From assembly GCF_900607225.1 (NCBI RefSeq), contig NZ_LR027842.1:302489-366488 (forward strand): DNA of 64,000 bases. The letters are read 5' to 3'. Position numbers and translations under genes: made by a program. Positions 36,538-44,446 of the stretch are shown here, piece after piece; the first letter of the stretch is position 1; every line of letters starts with the position of its first letter. The stretch comes from [Pseudopropionibacterium] massiliense (lineage in GTDB: Bacteria > Actinomycetota > Actinomycetes > Propionibacteriales > Propionibacteriaceae). The notes beneath the pieces were generated by a model. The model made no database searches, was not told where the DNA came from, and saw only the letters and a list, made by a program, of their open reading frames with translations.

Positions 36538-36690
36538 TATGCTTCTTTCTTGATGAATTCGGTGACGAGTTGTTCGTTCTTGAGTTTGAGGGTGAGTTTA
36601 TCGCCGAGATCAAACTGTCCCACCTTGATGGTGCCGTCGGTTCGGGGTCTACTATTTCGTAGGTAGTCTTGGTTTTCACTTGTTGGTAGG
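36537..36690 (-). pseudogene. Toxin C-terminal remnant, copy 3
   Basis: The final frame ends RTDGTIKVGQFDLGDKL and QLVTEFIKKEA, closely matching the tail after the 1,008-codon toxin (RTDGTVRAGQFDLGGKV, QLITEFIKKET). The preceding words TTYEIV lie in another frame, showing a one-base deletion. There is no start codon or toxin body, so this is a displaced C-terminal cassette. Confidence 0.75.
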
Positions 36691-36745
36691 GGTTGGTGTT
36701 GCTTGGTTGGAGCCTCCACTGCCTTGTGGCCCGTGTGTGGTTTTT

Positions 36746-37334
36746 CTACATGAATTCCCCTCGTCCTTGTGGGGTGATGAAGCGGAATCCGAGGCTGTAG
36801 AAGCCCCACGTCAGCTGAGCGAATCCGCGTTCGGGGAACATCCACGTGACGGTTGGGCCATCGCCGGCTTTCAGCAGGAATGGATCTCCCCAGGTCTCCT
36901 TCCCGGTGGCCATGCAGGAGATGAAGTGATCGTTCAGTTCGGCGACACCTTCATCATCCTCGGTCTCATTCACTGCCGTGGGAAGAAAAAGGGCATACAC
37001 ATCCCCTTCTCTGGTGTCGCCGAGGATCACATTCCTCGTACCGTTGTCGTCACATATTTTGAATTAGTCCGGTAGTTGGGTGGGTGCCCATCCCAGTTTC
37101 TCCGCGTAGGGGCCGAAGTCGTTGATTTTGAGGGGCCATGGGATTTGGGTGAGTTCATGGCTCCATGCGATGAAATCCCTCCATGGAGGCTTATTCACAG
37201 CCGCTTCGAAGCTGGTTGAGCCGGACCGCGACGGAGGAGCAGTCCGTGTCGAAACCACCAGAGTTGGCCGCAATTCTCAGGGCGCGACCACCAGAGCATT
37301 GCGCTGGCCGTTGCCCCCTGTGAATAAGCCTCAT
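36746..37334 (-). pseudogene. Immunity-like gene, copy 2, inactivated
   Basis: Homology runs from PPWRDFIAW and LKINDFGPYAEKLGWAP through a TAA stop at 37064-37066 (the intact family has GAA) to VAELNDHFISC, FLLKAGDGPTVTWMFP and FITPQGRGEF. The 5' end is split by an inverted-repeat-bounded insertion at 37186-37332, leaving the likely original start ATG at 37332-37334 on the far side. The C-terminal 94 codons alone form an open frame (36746-37030), but it lacks the N-terminal half. Confidence 0.75.
37186..37332. repeat. Inserted segment bounded by 15-bp inverted repeats, containing dispersed repeat copy 5
   Basis: GAGGCTTATTCACAG at 37186-37200 and its exact complement CTGTGAATAAGCCTC at 37318-37332 frame 117 bp of foreign sequence. 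Inside, 37205-37258 is a copy of the dispersed intergenic module (GAAGCTGGTTGAGCCGG to GTGTCGAAACC). The segment interrupts the immunity-like gene right after its start. Confidence 0.75.
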
Positions 37335-37420
37335 GGTTGTTTTTTCCTGAGGAATTCGGTGACGAGTTGTCCGTCCTTGAATTTGTGTATGATTTTACCG
37401 CCCGGGATGGAGTGGTTTGG
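37331..37420 (-). pseudogene. Toxin C-terminal remnant, copy 2
   Basis: The frame ends SIPGGKIIHKFKDGQLVTEFLRKKQP, a divergent relative of the toxin tail that ends GGKVILKLKNGQLITEFIKKET. Its stop TGA overlaps the start of immunity copy 2 (ATGA), as in an active toxin/immunity pair. Upstream sequence is no longer recognisably toxin. Confidence 0.65.
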
Positions 37421-37527
37421 GTGGATGGTGAAAAGGTCTGTTCGTGGAGCCGCCCTTGACATTTTTGGTGGGCGGCTCTGCGGACAGACTTTGACGGGTT
37501 TGTGGTTTGTTTGATTGGGGGTTGGGT

Positions 37528-38025
37528 CTACACCTGCTCTCGTTGGAGGCCGAGGTTGGGGAGGGTGAGGTCGTCGGTTCCGACGCTGCGTTCTTCTTCG
37601 GGGATTTCGTCGCGGTAGTCGGGGTAGCTCCACGCTTTGTAGACGAGCTGTTCCGGGGAGTCAACACCGCCACTGTCGCGGAGCCGGGTGACACATGCCC
37701 GAACAACATTCCAGATAGTAGCGCTGGGTGTGGGCCAGGGAAGCTCTTGTTTCCACGTGAAACCGTCCTCATCAGGAGCGAACCCCAACTCCCGGAACTC
37801 CGCCTGCTGCCCTTCGGTGAAGACGACCCGCTGGTTCCCGGCATTCAACAAGGACAACTCGGCGGTCATGGTGGTGTTTTTGCCGAAGGCGTAGATTCCA
37901 CCGAACTGTACGAACGGTGTTCCCGTTTTCCCGTTCTGGTCCGGGGCGCCAACAATCAAAATGGTGTGTGATGGAAACGTCATGATCGTTGAAAACAGTT
38001 TCTTTTCAAAATCATCCCATGTCAT
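37528..38025 (-). CDS. YbjN/TY-Chap-like (type III chaperone-fold) protein of the type VII effector locus
   Basis: A 165-residue acidic protein that resembles the YbjN / TY-Chap group, whose fold is that of type III secretion chaperones: a mixed N-terminal region (THTILIVGAPDQNG), AELSLLNAGNQRV, EFRELGFAPDEDGFTWKQELPWP and a helical C-terminus. It has no signal peptide or membrane helix. AAAGGAG lies upstream of the ATG. Placement between toxin/immunity cassettes suggests binding to a secreted toxin, as chaperone or extra immunity factor. The family assignment is tentative; a second copy was cut by IS256 at 34220. Confidence 0.7.
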   Translation of the reverse strand: MTWDDFEKKLFSTIMTFPSHTILIVGAPDQNGKTGTPFVQFGGIYAFGKNTTMTAELSLLNAGNQRVVFTEGQQAEFRELGFAPDEDGFTWKQELPWPTPSATIWNVVRACVTRLRDSGGVDSPEQLVYKAWSYPDYRDEIPEEERSVGTDDLTLPNLGLQREQV

Positions 38026-38184
38026 GTTCGTGAAACTCCTTTACATGTAGATTGCATCAAAATAAAAACAACTTTTGAGGTCAAATGTGACGCGCCATAT
38101 TGCTTAATCATTTTGATGAATTGGGTAGTCTAAGGTCGTCCACAGTGTCTCTAAAGACCGTTAGTTTTAGGACTTACTTACTGC

Positions 38185-38638
38185 TTAGGCGAAATACCAC
38201 CATCCCTGAGGCGTGATGAACTGGAACAGAATAGCCGTAAACCCTCCTGTCACTTGAACGAACGTGTCCCCGGGGAGCCGCCAAGACGCGGCTGGTTCCT
38301 TTCCTGCTTCGAGCAGGAAAGGGTCCCCCCACTCCTTTTTCAGGGCCGCCACGTAGGACACGAAAACGTCATTTAGTTTCGCAGCGCCGTCAGCGTCCTC
38401 GGTCTCGTTTCTCGCCATGACATGGGAAAGGTCGCATATCTCCTCGGAGCTGATGGTGCCAAGTGTCATATCATCCACATCGCTGTCATCACATACGCTG
38501 AATTCGTCTGGTAGTGGGGTGGGTGTCCAGCCGAGTTGTTTGGCGTAGGGGGGGGAAGTCGTTGAGTTGGATGGGCCACGGGAACTGTACGAGTGTGTTG
38601 GTCCAGGTGATGAAATCCTGCGGAGTGGGTTTTGGCAT
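38185..38638 (-). pseudogene. Immunity-like gene, copy 1, frameshifted at a G8 run
   Basis: The ATG at 38636-38638 overlaps the stop of the toxin tail (TAATG), the normal arrangement of a toxin and its immunity gene. It reads QDFITWTNTLVQFPWPIQLND, then meets eight G (38548-38555 on the plus strand) where the sister copy has seven bases; the remainder (EFSVCDD, then VARNETED-like and FLLEAGKEPAASWRLP, FITPQGWW) is in the next frame and open to 38185. One base fewer would give about 151 codons. The WP..LND..Y...LGW pattern recalls DUF6301-type proteins, tentatively. Phase variation, decay or a base-call error are all possible. Confidence 0.75.
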
Positions 38639-38985
38639 TATGTTTCTTTCTTGATGAATTCGGTGATGAGTTGTCCGTTCTTGAGTTTGAGGATGACTTT
38701 ACCACCGAGGTCAAACTGTCCCGCTCTGACGGTGCCGTCGGTTCGGGCGTTCACCATTTCGTAGACGACCTCGACGCCCTCGATTTTCAGTTTCTGGAAG
38801 AAACCGGCGTGTTCTGGTGAGTGCTCCAAGGCAGTCAGGGCCTTGAGGAGTCTTGGGTCTTGGTGTTTCCCGGCCAGCAGGTCCATCATGTACTCCGCGG
38901 TTCCCTGTTGTGCTCTGGGGCCTGCGGCGGTTTCTCTGCTGCCGAGTCCGGGGCTGTCGCCGCCCTTGTTCTCCCCGAACACCAA
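38638..38985 (-). pseudogene. Displaced C-terminal toxin domain of the type VII effector
   Basis: This 115-codon frame continues the large toxin gene after a 20-bp tandem duplication shifts the phase. It reads VFGENKGGDSPGLGSRE, then TAEYMMDLLAGKHQDPRLL, and ends QLITEFIKKET. Arithmetic on the two frames shows that removing one 20-bp copy joins them exactly, giving a protein of about 1,117 residues. The domain is small, basic at its end and unlike any toxin fold I can name. The same tail occurs as remnants at 36537 and 37331. Confidence 0.75.
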
Positions 38986-41909
38986 CTGTTCTCCCCGAAC
39001 ACCAACCGGGAATCACCCTCGGTGCTGAACCGATCTCCCTTCCCTGCACCAGTGGGTGACGCCCCATCTGGGGTGTTGGCGGGTTCACCCAGCAAGGGTT
39101 TGCGCCCCACATCAGCCCCGTCGAGGGTGTGGTGATGCCCTGCACGATCCCCGGCCCACTCCGAGACCTTCCGCAGATCAGACGCGGAATCCGAAGCGGT
39201 CTCGAGACTATTCTTGATCTGGTCTGCTTTCGCCTGCGATTCAGGATCCAATTTATGCTTGATTTTGTCAATTTCTTTTGCGAGTTTTGTGTAGGATTTG
39301 TCGGTGGTGTCGAGTTGTAGTTTCTTGCCGTCCCTTGTTTTCAGGGTGTCGATGTCATTGATCGCCTGAGTGGCCGCGCGACGATCCGTGCGTGCCCTGG
39401 TGCGGGCCTCGTCCCAGAGGCGTGTGTCGGCCCTGGTGCGTTCGGCCAGCGCGGGATTGTTCCAGTCGTGATCGCCCAGCAGGATCTTCTGGGCATAGTA
39501 CTTGATGCCCTTGGGGCGGTGAGCATACGGATCCTCCGCGAACTGGCCATTGTCGGAGTTTCGTAGTTTGTTGTCCTGGCTCCTGAAAGTCCCCTCCGGG
39601 TCGGAGGCGTAGTGTTTCCTGCCATCACCACGATCAACCTCCACCGGATCGCCGTGGTCGTCGTAGAGCGGGTTCCCGTTCTCGTCATAGCGGGGAAGAT
39701 CATCTATCGGATCGCTCCCTGAACCCGATCCCCCGTGATCCGACCCACCACCAGAACCAGAACCAGAATCCTCACCCGGACGACCATGACCATCCACACC
39801 ATCACCATGCCCGTCACCAGGATGCTCACCCCGGGCAGGGTTTTCATCCACGTCAGGATGCTCACCCCGGCCCGGCTGCTCATCCAGATCGGGATGCTTG
39901 CCCCGGCCCGGCTGCTCATCCATGTCGGGGTGCTTGTCCCGGCCCGGCTGTTCATCCATGTCGGGGTGTTTGTCCCGGCCCGGCTGGTTGTCCATGTCGG
40001 GGTGCTTGTCCCGGGCCGGGTGGTTGTCGGGTGTGGTGTCGGTTCTGGGTTTGGCAGGATCACCGGTATCGCTGCGGGGGTGCTCGACATCGTCCCCACG
40101 CCCCTGTGGGCGTGTCCTGTCGCCGGTGGGGTGCTGCTCGGGCGACTCCGCAAGGTCGGTGTCCGGTTTCTTCCGGGGAGCCTCGGGGACATCACTTCCC
40201 GGTTCGCCACCGCGGTGCCGTGTTTCGGGAGCCGGGTCGTTCGGTGTGTTGTTCTCATCCGGGGAACGCCTCGGCCGCGATGGAGCCTCCGGTTCCGGCA
40301 CATGACCCGGCGCGCCACCATGACGGGCCGGCGCGCCACCATGATGCCCCGACGATCCGCCATGCGATGATCCACCACCCCCGTGTCCGGCCCCGCCGGT
40401 GCCGGTGTGCGGAGTGGTGTTGTTGGTTCCAAGATGAGCACTCGCCGACCCACTGCTGCCATGTGATGCTCCTGCCCCGCCGGCGCCGTGATGCGATGCT
40501 GGTGTTGTACCGGGAGAATCCACCGGGTTCGACGTGAGTTTCGGCCCACCCGGGTTGGTCGGCGCCTCGAAATCAGGACCTGCCAGCGGCCTGCCCGACG
40601 ACGAGCCCCCGCCACCGGCACGCACCCCGGACGACGGAGTATCAGGAACGGAGCGGGACAAAGGACCGGACTTGGCCGCGGTCGGGGTGTCACTCACCGA
40701 TAGCGGACTCCTGCCCGACCCGGGATGAAGATCAACCTTCTTGAGCACGTCCGCGCTGAAATCAACAACCTTGACCGCACCCTTGACCAGCCAGCCACCC
40801 CCGGACACCGCGAAATCAGCTACCTTCGTGGAAAGATTCACCGCCTTGACCACCACACCACCGGCCCTACCAGCCGTAGCAGCCGTTTTCAGTGCCGCAC
40901 CACCAGCCCCAGCACCAGGAATGAAATTCGAACCGATGTTCAACGCCGACTCGGTCAGAGTCGCGATCCCGTCCTTCTTCCACTTGTGCCAGCCGTCCTG
41001 ACCAGCCTTGTGGGCCGCGTAATCGAAACCGATCATGCCGGTCCACGCGGTCGTGGCAACCTCATGCCGGGCATCCACCCAAGCATCCACATCATCGTTA
41101 CCGAAGAACTTGATCGCCCCACTCAACGTCGGAGAGGCCAACAAAACCGTCGACCCGATGAAATCAGCCATCCCCACCCACGTGTTCGCAAAATTGTCCC
41201 ACGACCACGACCCATCCGCACCGACCCCGACCATGGCCTTGAGACCATCCCACGTGCCCTGAACAAAGTTTCCCGCCCCATGCACCACCGACTCGCCACA
41301 GTTACGATTCTTCTCCACCGCACCACCCCACGGCATGACCTCCCCCGACTGCATGATCGCATCCGCCGAGATTCCCTCCCCCCCCGGAACACACACCCCA
41401 TCCAACAACCCATTAATCATGTTCGCGCACGCCGCAGCCGCCGTGGTGAGAGTCTCCACCACCTTCGCATACCGCCCCAACAACTCGTTGTTACGATCCA
41501 CCACCTCCTGATGATCCCGCCACCTATCCCCATACTCCGATATCGTGGCAGTACGAAACGCGGCAGCCTCCTCCTCCAAACCCGCAAGCTCCGTCTTCAC
41601 CGGCTCTACCGCATCCGCGAAATCATCCAACGCCCCAGAAGCCTTCTCAAACTTCGTTTTGATCGTCTCCGACGCCGACGCGGCCGGAGCCATCAACCCA
41701 TACGCCAGCTCCGCCTCCGGAGCCACATACACCCCCGGTAAACCATTCCACAACCCCACAATCGTATCCATCCGGGAATCAATCACCTGCCCCATCAACC
41801 TCAACTTCCCAGACGCCGCCCTCACATTCTCGGCATCAATACTCTCGCTCTTACACGGAAACGCCTCCGGCAACACCAACCCATCCCCCGACTGCGGCTG
41901 CTCACCCAT
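38886..41909 (-). CDS. Type VII secretion polymorphic toxin body (frame ends prematurely)
   Basis: A 1,007-residue effector. Residues about 1-200 are helical and WXG/LXG-like, then comes a pretoxin region with hydrophobic stretches (GSTVLLASPTLSG, GAGAGGAALKTAA), a long low-complexity Gly/His/Pro/Ser/Asp region (about 400-720) with 12-residue repeats, RYDENGNPLYDDHGDPVEV, and a helical charged segment. Its last 34 or so codons are frameshifted sequence caused by the duplication at 38967-39006. The likely start is ATG 41907-41909 (a GTG precedes it). It follows WXG100, DUF6177 and DUF6507 genes, which mark type VII (ESX) substrates; the secretion machinery itself is not in the window. Confidence 0.85.
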   Translation of the reverse strand: MGEQPQSGDGLVLPEAFPCKSESIDAENVRAASGKLRLMGQVIDSRMDTIVGLWNGLPGVYVAPEAELAYGLMAPAASASETIKTKFEKASGALDDFADAVEPVKTELAGLEEEAAAFRTATISEYGDRWRDHQEVVDRNNELLGRYAKVVETLTTAAAACANMINGLLDGVCVPGGEGISADAIMQSGEVMPWGGAVEKNRNCGESVVHGAGNFVQGTWDGLKAMVGVGADGSWSWDNFANTWVGMADFIGSTVLLASPTLSGAIKFFGNDDVDAWVDARHEVATTAWTGMIGFDYAAHKAGQDGWHKWKKDGIATLTESALNIGSNFIPGAGAGGAALKTAATAGRAGGVVVKAVNLSTKVADFAVSGGGWLVKGAVKVVDFSADVLKKVDLHPGSGRSPLSVSDTPTAAKSGPLSRSVPDTPSSGVRAGGGGSSSGRPLAGPDFEAPTNPGGPKLTSNPVDSPGTTPASHHGAGGAGASHGSSGSASAHLGTNNTTPHTGTGGAGHGGGGSSHGGSSGHHGGAPARHGGAPGHVPEPEAPSRPRRSPDENNTPNDPAPETRHRGGEPGSDVPEAPRKKPDTDLAESPEQHPTGDRTRPQGRGDDVEHPRSDTGDPAKPRTDTTPDNHPARDKHPDMDNQPGRDKHPDMDEQPGRDKHPDMDEQPGRGKHPDLDEQPGRGEHPDVDENPARGEHPGDGHGDGVDGHGRPGEDSGSGSGGGSDHGGSGSGSDPIDDLPRYDENGNPLYDDHGDPVEVDRGDGRKHYASDPEGTFRSQDNKLRNSDNGQFAEDPYAHRPKGIKYYAQKILLGDHDWNNPALAERTRADTRLWDEARTRARTDRRAATQAINDIDTLKTRDGKKLQLDTTDKSYTKLAKEIDKIKHKLDPESQAKADQIKNSLETASDSASDLRKVSEWAGDRAGHHHTLDGADVGRKPLLGEPANTPDGASPTGAGKGDRFSTEGDSRLVFGENSWCSGRTRAATAPDSAAEKPPQAPEHNREPRST
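38967..39006. repeat. Perfect 20-bp tandem duplication inside the toxin gene
   Basis: TGTTCTCCCCGAACACCAAC occurs at 38967-38986 and again at 38987-39006 with no mismatch. As 20 is not a multiple of three, the toxin frame changes here. Confidence 0.97.
39805..40025. repeat. 36-bp tandem coding repeats in the toxin linker
   Basis: About six units encode DEQPGRDKHPDM-type 12-residue repeats (variants DNQPGRDKHPDM, DEQPGRGKHPDL, DEQPGRGEHPDV, DENPARGEHPGD). All are in phase. They form an acidic/basic extended stalk between the pretoxin and C-terminal parts and may vary in number between strains. Confidence 0.85.
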
Positions 41910-41938
41910 CACACACCACCCTTTCCTTGTCCAAGAAT

Positions 41939-42310
41939 CTACTGGTCGCCCTTGTAACCGTGGGTTTCGAAGAACGAGAAATCACCACTCGATGCCGACA
42001 ACACCATCTGCTGCTGGAACTCACCGGCCATCGCCTCCTGCCCACGGTTGTAGGCGGCAACCGAGTTCGCCACCCCGTTCGTGCCGGCAGCGACCCGGTT
42101 CGTGACCGCCTGCAAATTCGATTTCTGATTCTCCATCAACGCCTGCAACGCCTTCGGTACTTCCGCAATCAGACCGCCGGCCTCACTGATCCCGGTGAAA
42201 ATCGCCTCGAACTCCCCCTCGCCCAGCACCGCAACCAAACCCTCCTGCTCGGCCCCCACGCTCGTCAGGATCCCTTCCACGCCAGCAGGATCAATTCTCC
42301 AACTCGTCAA
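41939..42310 (-). CDS. DUF6507-like ESX-associated protein
   Basis: A 123-residue helical protein beginning MTSWRIDPAGVEGILTSVG, with a central helical hairpin (LIAEVPKALQALMENQKSN, then VTNRVAAGTNGVANSVAAYN). It resembles the DUF6507 group, small WXG100-like proteins next to type VII effectors in actinobacteria. It lies 29 bp upstream of the toxin gene in the same operon and is probably its secretion partner. Confidence 0.75.
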   Translation of the reverse strand: MTSWRIDPAGVEGILTSVGAEQEGLVAVLGEGEFEAIFTGISEAGGLIAEVPKALQALMENQKSNLQAVTNRVAAGTNGVANSVAAYNRGQEAMAGEFQQQMVLSASSGDFSFFETHGYKGDQ

Positions 42311-42313
42311 GAG

Positions 42314-42649
42314 TCATATCCTTTCTCGTATCAAACCGCCGATCTCGGTGGCGATCGCTTCAGCCACCGAGCGGCCTTTCTCCGTGTTGTCAAAAGGCAC
42401 CATGATCTCGCTCCACAGCCCGAATGCCTCCGGTGGATCCATCAGCGCGGCCGCTGCCTCCCGGGCATCATGGATCACCATGGGGGCATGCACCGTCAAA
42501 ACATGCTGCCCGGTCTCGTCGTGCAGGGTCGATACCTGACCGTCGAGCCATTCGAGCATTTGCCCCGTCATCCCCAGCCGCTTGTACGCGCGATGGTGCA
42601 CCTCCTCGGTGAGGGGAACATCACTGAGCAACACCAACTCCGTGGCCAC
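42314..42649 (-). CDS. Small protein of unknown function in type VII effector operon
   Basis: A 111-residue soluble protein I do not recognise (ELVLLSDVPLTEEVHHRA, EWLDGQVSTLHDETGQHV). I start it at GTG 42647-42649 because AAAGGA at 42657-42662 lies 7 nt upstream and the previous stop is 4 nt away; an ATG at 42688 would overlap DUF6177 by 35 bp. It ends 3 bp before the DUF6507-like start. Position suggests a cytosolic helper for the effector. Confidence 0.7.
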   Translation of the reverse strand: MATELVLLSDVPLTEEVHHRAYKRLGMTGQMLEWLDGQVSTLHDETGQHVLTVHAPMVIHDAREAAAALMDPPEAFGLWSEIMVPFDNTEKGRSVAEAIATEIGGLIRERI

Positions 42650-42653
42650 CGGT

Positions 42654-43739
42654 TCATCCTTTCGTTTCTCTCCCGGACGCTGCGTCATCGAACTCGACCG
42701 CCAACGCAGCCGCCAGGCGTTCCTGATCGAGGTCGTGAGCGAACCCGACCAGCTGATGCCACAACTCGTCCCTACCGCTGAACCTCACCAACAAACTCGG
42801 CGCCCGCCTCAAACCCAGCGGCGTCACGTCATGATGTGCCGACAGGGCCGCCACGTCGATCTGCAAATCCCGCACCGCCGGCGCCCCGATCAACACCGCC
42901 AACGGCACGTCCATTCTTCTTCTGGAGGCAATCTGCCCCAGCGAACCGTCCAGATCGACCACTTCGCTGTACGAGACCATCGCCAGATTCGGACGGAACC
43001 CCTTCACCAGGCCCTGGAGGGTTTCGGTGATCGCCGGGTGCATCGCCAACGGCGCCCCCTCCGGGAGACCCTCCGGTTTCCCGTACTCACCGGTTGGCAC
43101 CAACCCTCGGGTGTGCTCCAACAGCCCCGTTCTGGTCCGGGAGACCTGGATGCTCACCGGTTCCCCGTTCTCACCGCGGGCCAGATGACGTTGCGATACA
43201 GGCATCTGCATCCGCAACGACCAGGTGACGTCATCCCTGTTCCACACGTTGGCCAGTGGTTCGCACTCGCCCCACCGCACCAACCTGCCGCCGCCAAGAC
43301 CCGCAACCATGTGCTCGGCCACCGCTCCGCACCGGGTTCTTTCCTGGGCCCGCTCCCGCGTGAACACATCGAAGAAGAAAGCCCCCCGGGCGTTGGGGGC
43401 CAGCTCCCGGAAGGACCACAGCTTCTCCCGACCCTCCAGCGGCTTCTCCCACAGGTCCTGAAGCCGTTGGAGGCGATACCCGGACCGGCCGTCGTAGATG
43501 GCGCCGTCCTCGCCCCGGACGACCCACAACCCGCCGGAGAACCGCAGCTCGTCGGCAACGAACCATCCCAGATGAGCTGCCGTGGAAGTGCCCAGGATCG
43601 GTTTGACCCGATCCTCGCGAGCATCCCGGATGAATCCGCGAACCACCGCCGTGAGCGTGATCCGTTCACTCGAGCACAGCAAGGCCCGGTAATCCTGGCC
43701 CCACTCATCGGCGAAGGGAGAAAACGCGACCTTCGTCAT
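42654..43739 (-). CDS. DUF6177-family protein
   Basis: A 361-residue soluble protein matching the DUF6177 group, which recurs beside WXG100-type genes and type VII toxins in actinobacteria. Visible words are FVADELRFSGGLWVVRGEDGAIYDGRSGYRL, broken by me into its two halves WFVADELRFSGG and DGAIYDGRSGYRL, and SRTRTGLLEHTRGLVPTGEYG. Function is unknown. Its ATG overlaps TGA of what appears to be the original reading frame of the upstream WXG100 gene. Confidence 0.8.
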   Translation of the reverse strand: MTKVAFSPFADEWGQDYRALLCSSERITLTAVVRGFIRDAREDRVKPILGTSTAAHLGWFVADELRFSGGLWVVRGEDGAIYDGRSGYRLQRLQDLWEKPLEGREKLWSFRELAPNARGAFFFDVFTRERAQERTRCGAVAEHMVAGLGGGRLVRWGECEPLANVWNRDDVTWSLRMQMPVSQRHLARGENGEPVSIQVSRTRTGLLEHTRGLVPTGEYGKPEGLPEGAPLAMHPAITETLQGLVKGFRPNLAMVSYSEVVDLDGSLGQIASRRRMDVPLAVLIGAPAVRDLQIDVAALSAHHDVTPLGLRRAPSLLVRFSGRDELWHQLVGFAHDLDQERLAAALAVEFDDAASGRETKG

Positions 43740-44043
43740 TCGGGGACGGCCGAGCGTGCGGTCGACAGGGCCCGTGCCGCGACGTCATCGTTCTCCGCCA
43801 ACGACTGGCGAATCGCACAATCACCTCACGCACCTGACGCCCCGCCATGTTCCACCGCTGCTCCAGATGCGCATACTCATCAGAGACCCCGTCAGCCTGA
43901 TACGCACTCATCGCCTGCTTCACATCAGCATCCCGACGATCCAACGCAGCCTCCAACTCCGAGGCAACCACCTCGAAATTCCCCTGCACAGCCTGAGACG
44001 CACCCACACTGTAATCATTACGATCCATCTGATTGCCCGACAT
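43705..44043 (-). CDS. WXG100-like protein with probable C-terminal frameshift
   Basis: The frame from ATG 44041-44043 reads MSGNQMDRNDYSVGASQAV, helical heptads, then EYAHLEQRWNMAGRQVREVI, a good ESAT-6-like (WXG100 superfamily) helical hairpin. After about residue 77 the frame becomes Arg/Pro-rich (RWRRTMTSRHGPC) and runs into the DUF6177 gene. In the neighbouring frame the same bases read IRQSLAENDDVAARAL and STARSAVPE followed by TGA that overlaps the DUF6177 ATG, which looks like the true ending. A single missing base near 43812 explains this. The intended gene would be 43736-44043, about 102 codons. Confidence 0.7.
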   Translation of the reverse strand: MSGNQMDRNDYSVGASQAVQGNFEVVASELEAALDRRDADVKQAMSAYQADGVSDEYAHLEQRWNMAGRQVREVIVRFASRWRRTMTSRHGPCRPHARPSPNDEGRVFSLRR

Positions 44044-44101
44044 CACACACTCCCAACAAAAGAACAGAAAACAACAACCCCCCAAAACATCACAACAAAA
44101 A

Positions 44102-44446
44102 CTACTGCGGACCGATGCGCGACAAAAACCCCGCAGAACTGAAATCGGCTGCCCCCTCCGCCGACTCATGCACCGACGCACCATCCTCGGCCGCCGTCAC
44201 GAACGCCCTGTTCTGCCCTAAAATCGACCCCACAATCCCGGCCAATGCAGAATTCAACGACGCAGAAATCTCGTCCACACTCACCTTGAACTTGTTAAAC
44301 GCAGCCCTCGCCGGACCGTTCACCTGACCCGACAACGGCTCAGCGGCCTCATACAACCGCCTCACCAACACCCCCAAATCCTCCGACTCCGTCTGCGACC
44401 GCTGCCCCAGCACCACCAACGTGTCACTCTCCATCGCGAATTTCAC
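44102..44446 (-). CDS. WXG100 superfamily small secreted protein
   Basis: A 114-residue helical protein (LGVLVRRLYEAAEPLSGQV, ARAAFNKFKVSVDEISASLN, AGIVGSILGQNRAF) of ESAT-6-like design, with a disordered C-terminal tail. The WxG turn is replaced by a Gly-Pro turn (NGPARAAF), as in many actinobacterial partners. GGAAAGG lies upstream of GTG 44444-44446. It is the first gene of the leftward effector operon and probably pairs with the protein at 43705. Confidence 0.78.
   Translation of the reverse strand: MKFAMESDTLVVLGQRSQTESEDLGVLVRRLYEAAEPLSGQVNGPARAAFNKFKVSVDEISASLNSALAGIVGSILGQNRAFVTAAEDGASVHESAEGAADFSSAGFLSRIGPQ

Noticed and set aside
39805..40025. 36-bp periodic repeats, considered as a CRISPR array
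   Set aside because: The repeats are directly adjacent with no spacers and code for a 12-residue protein motif within the toxin frame.
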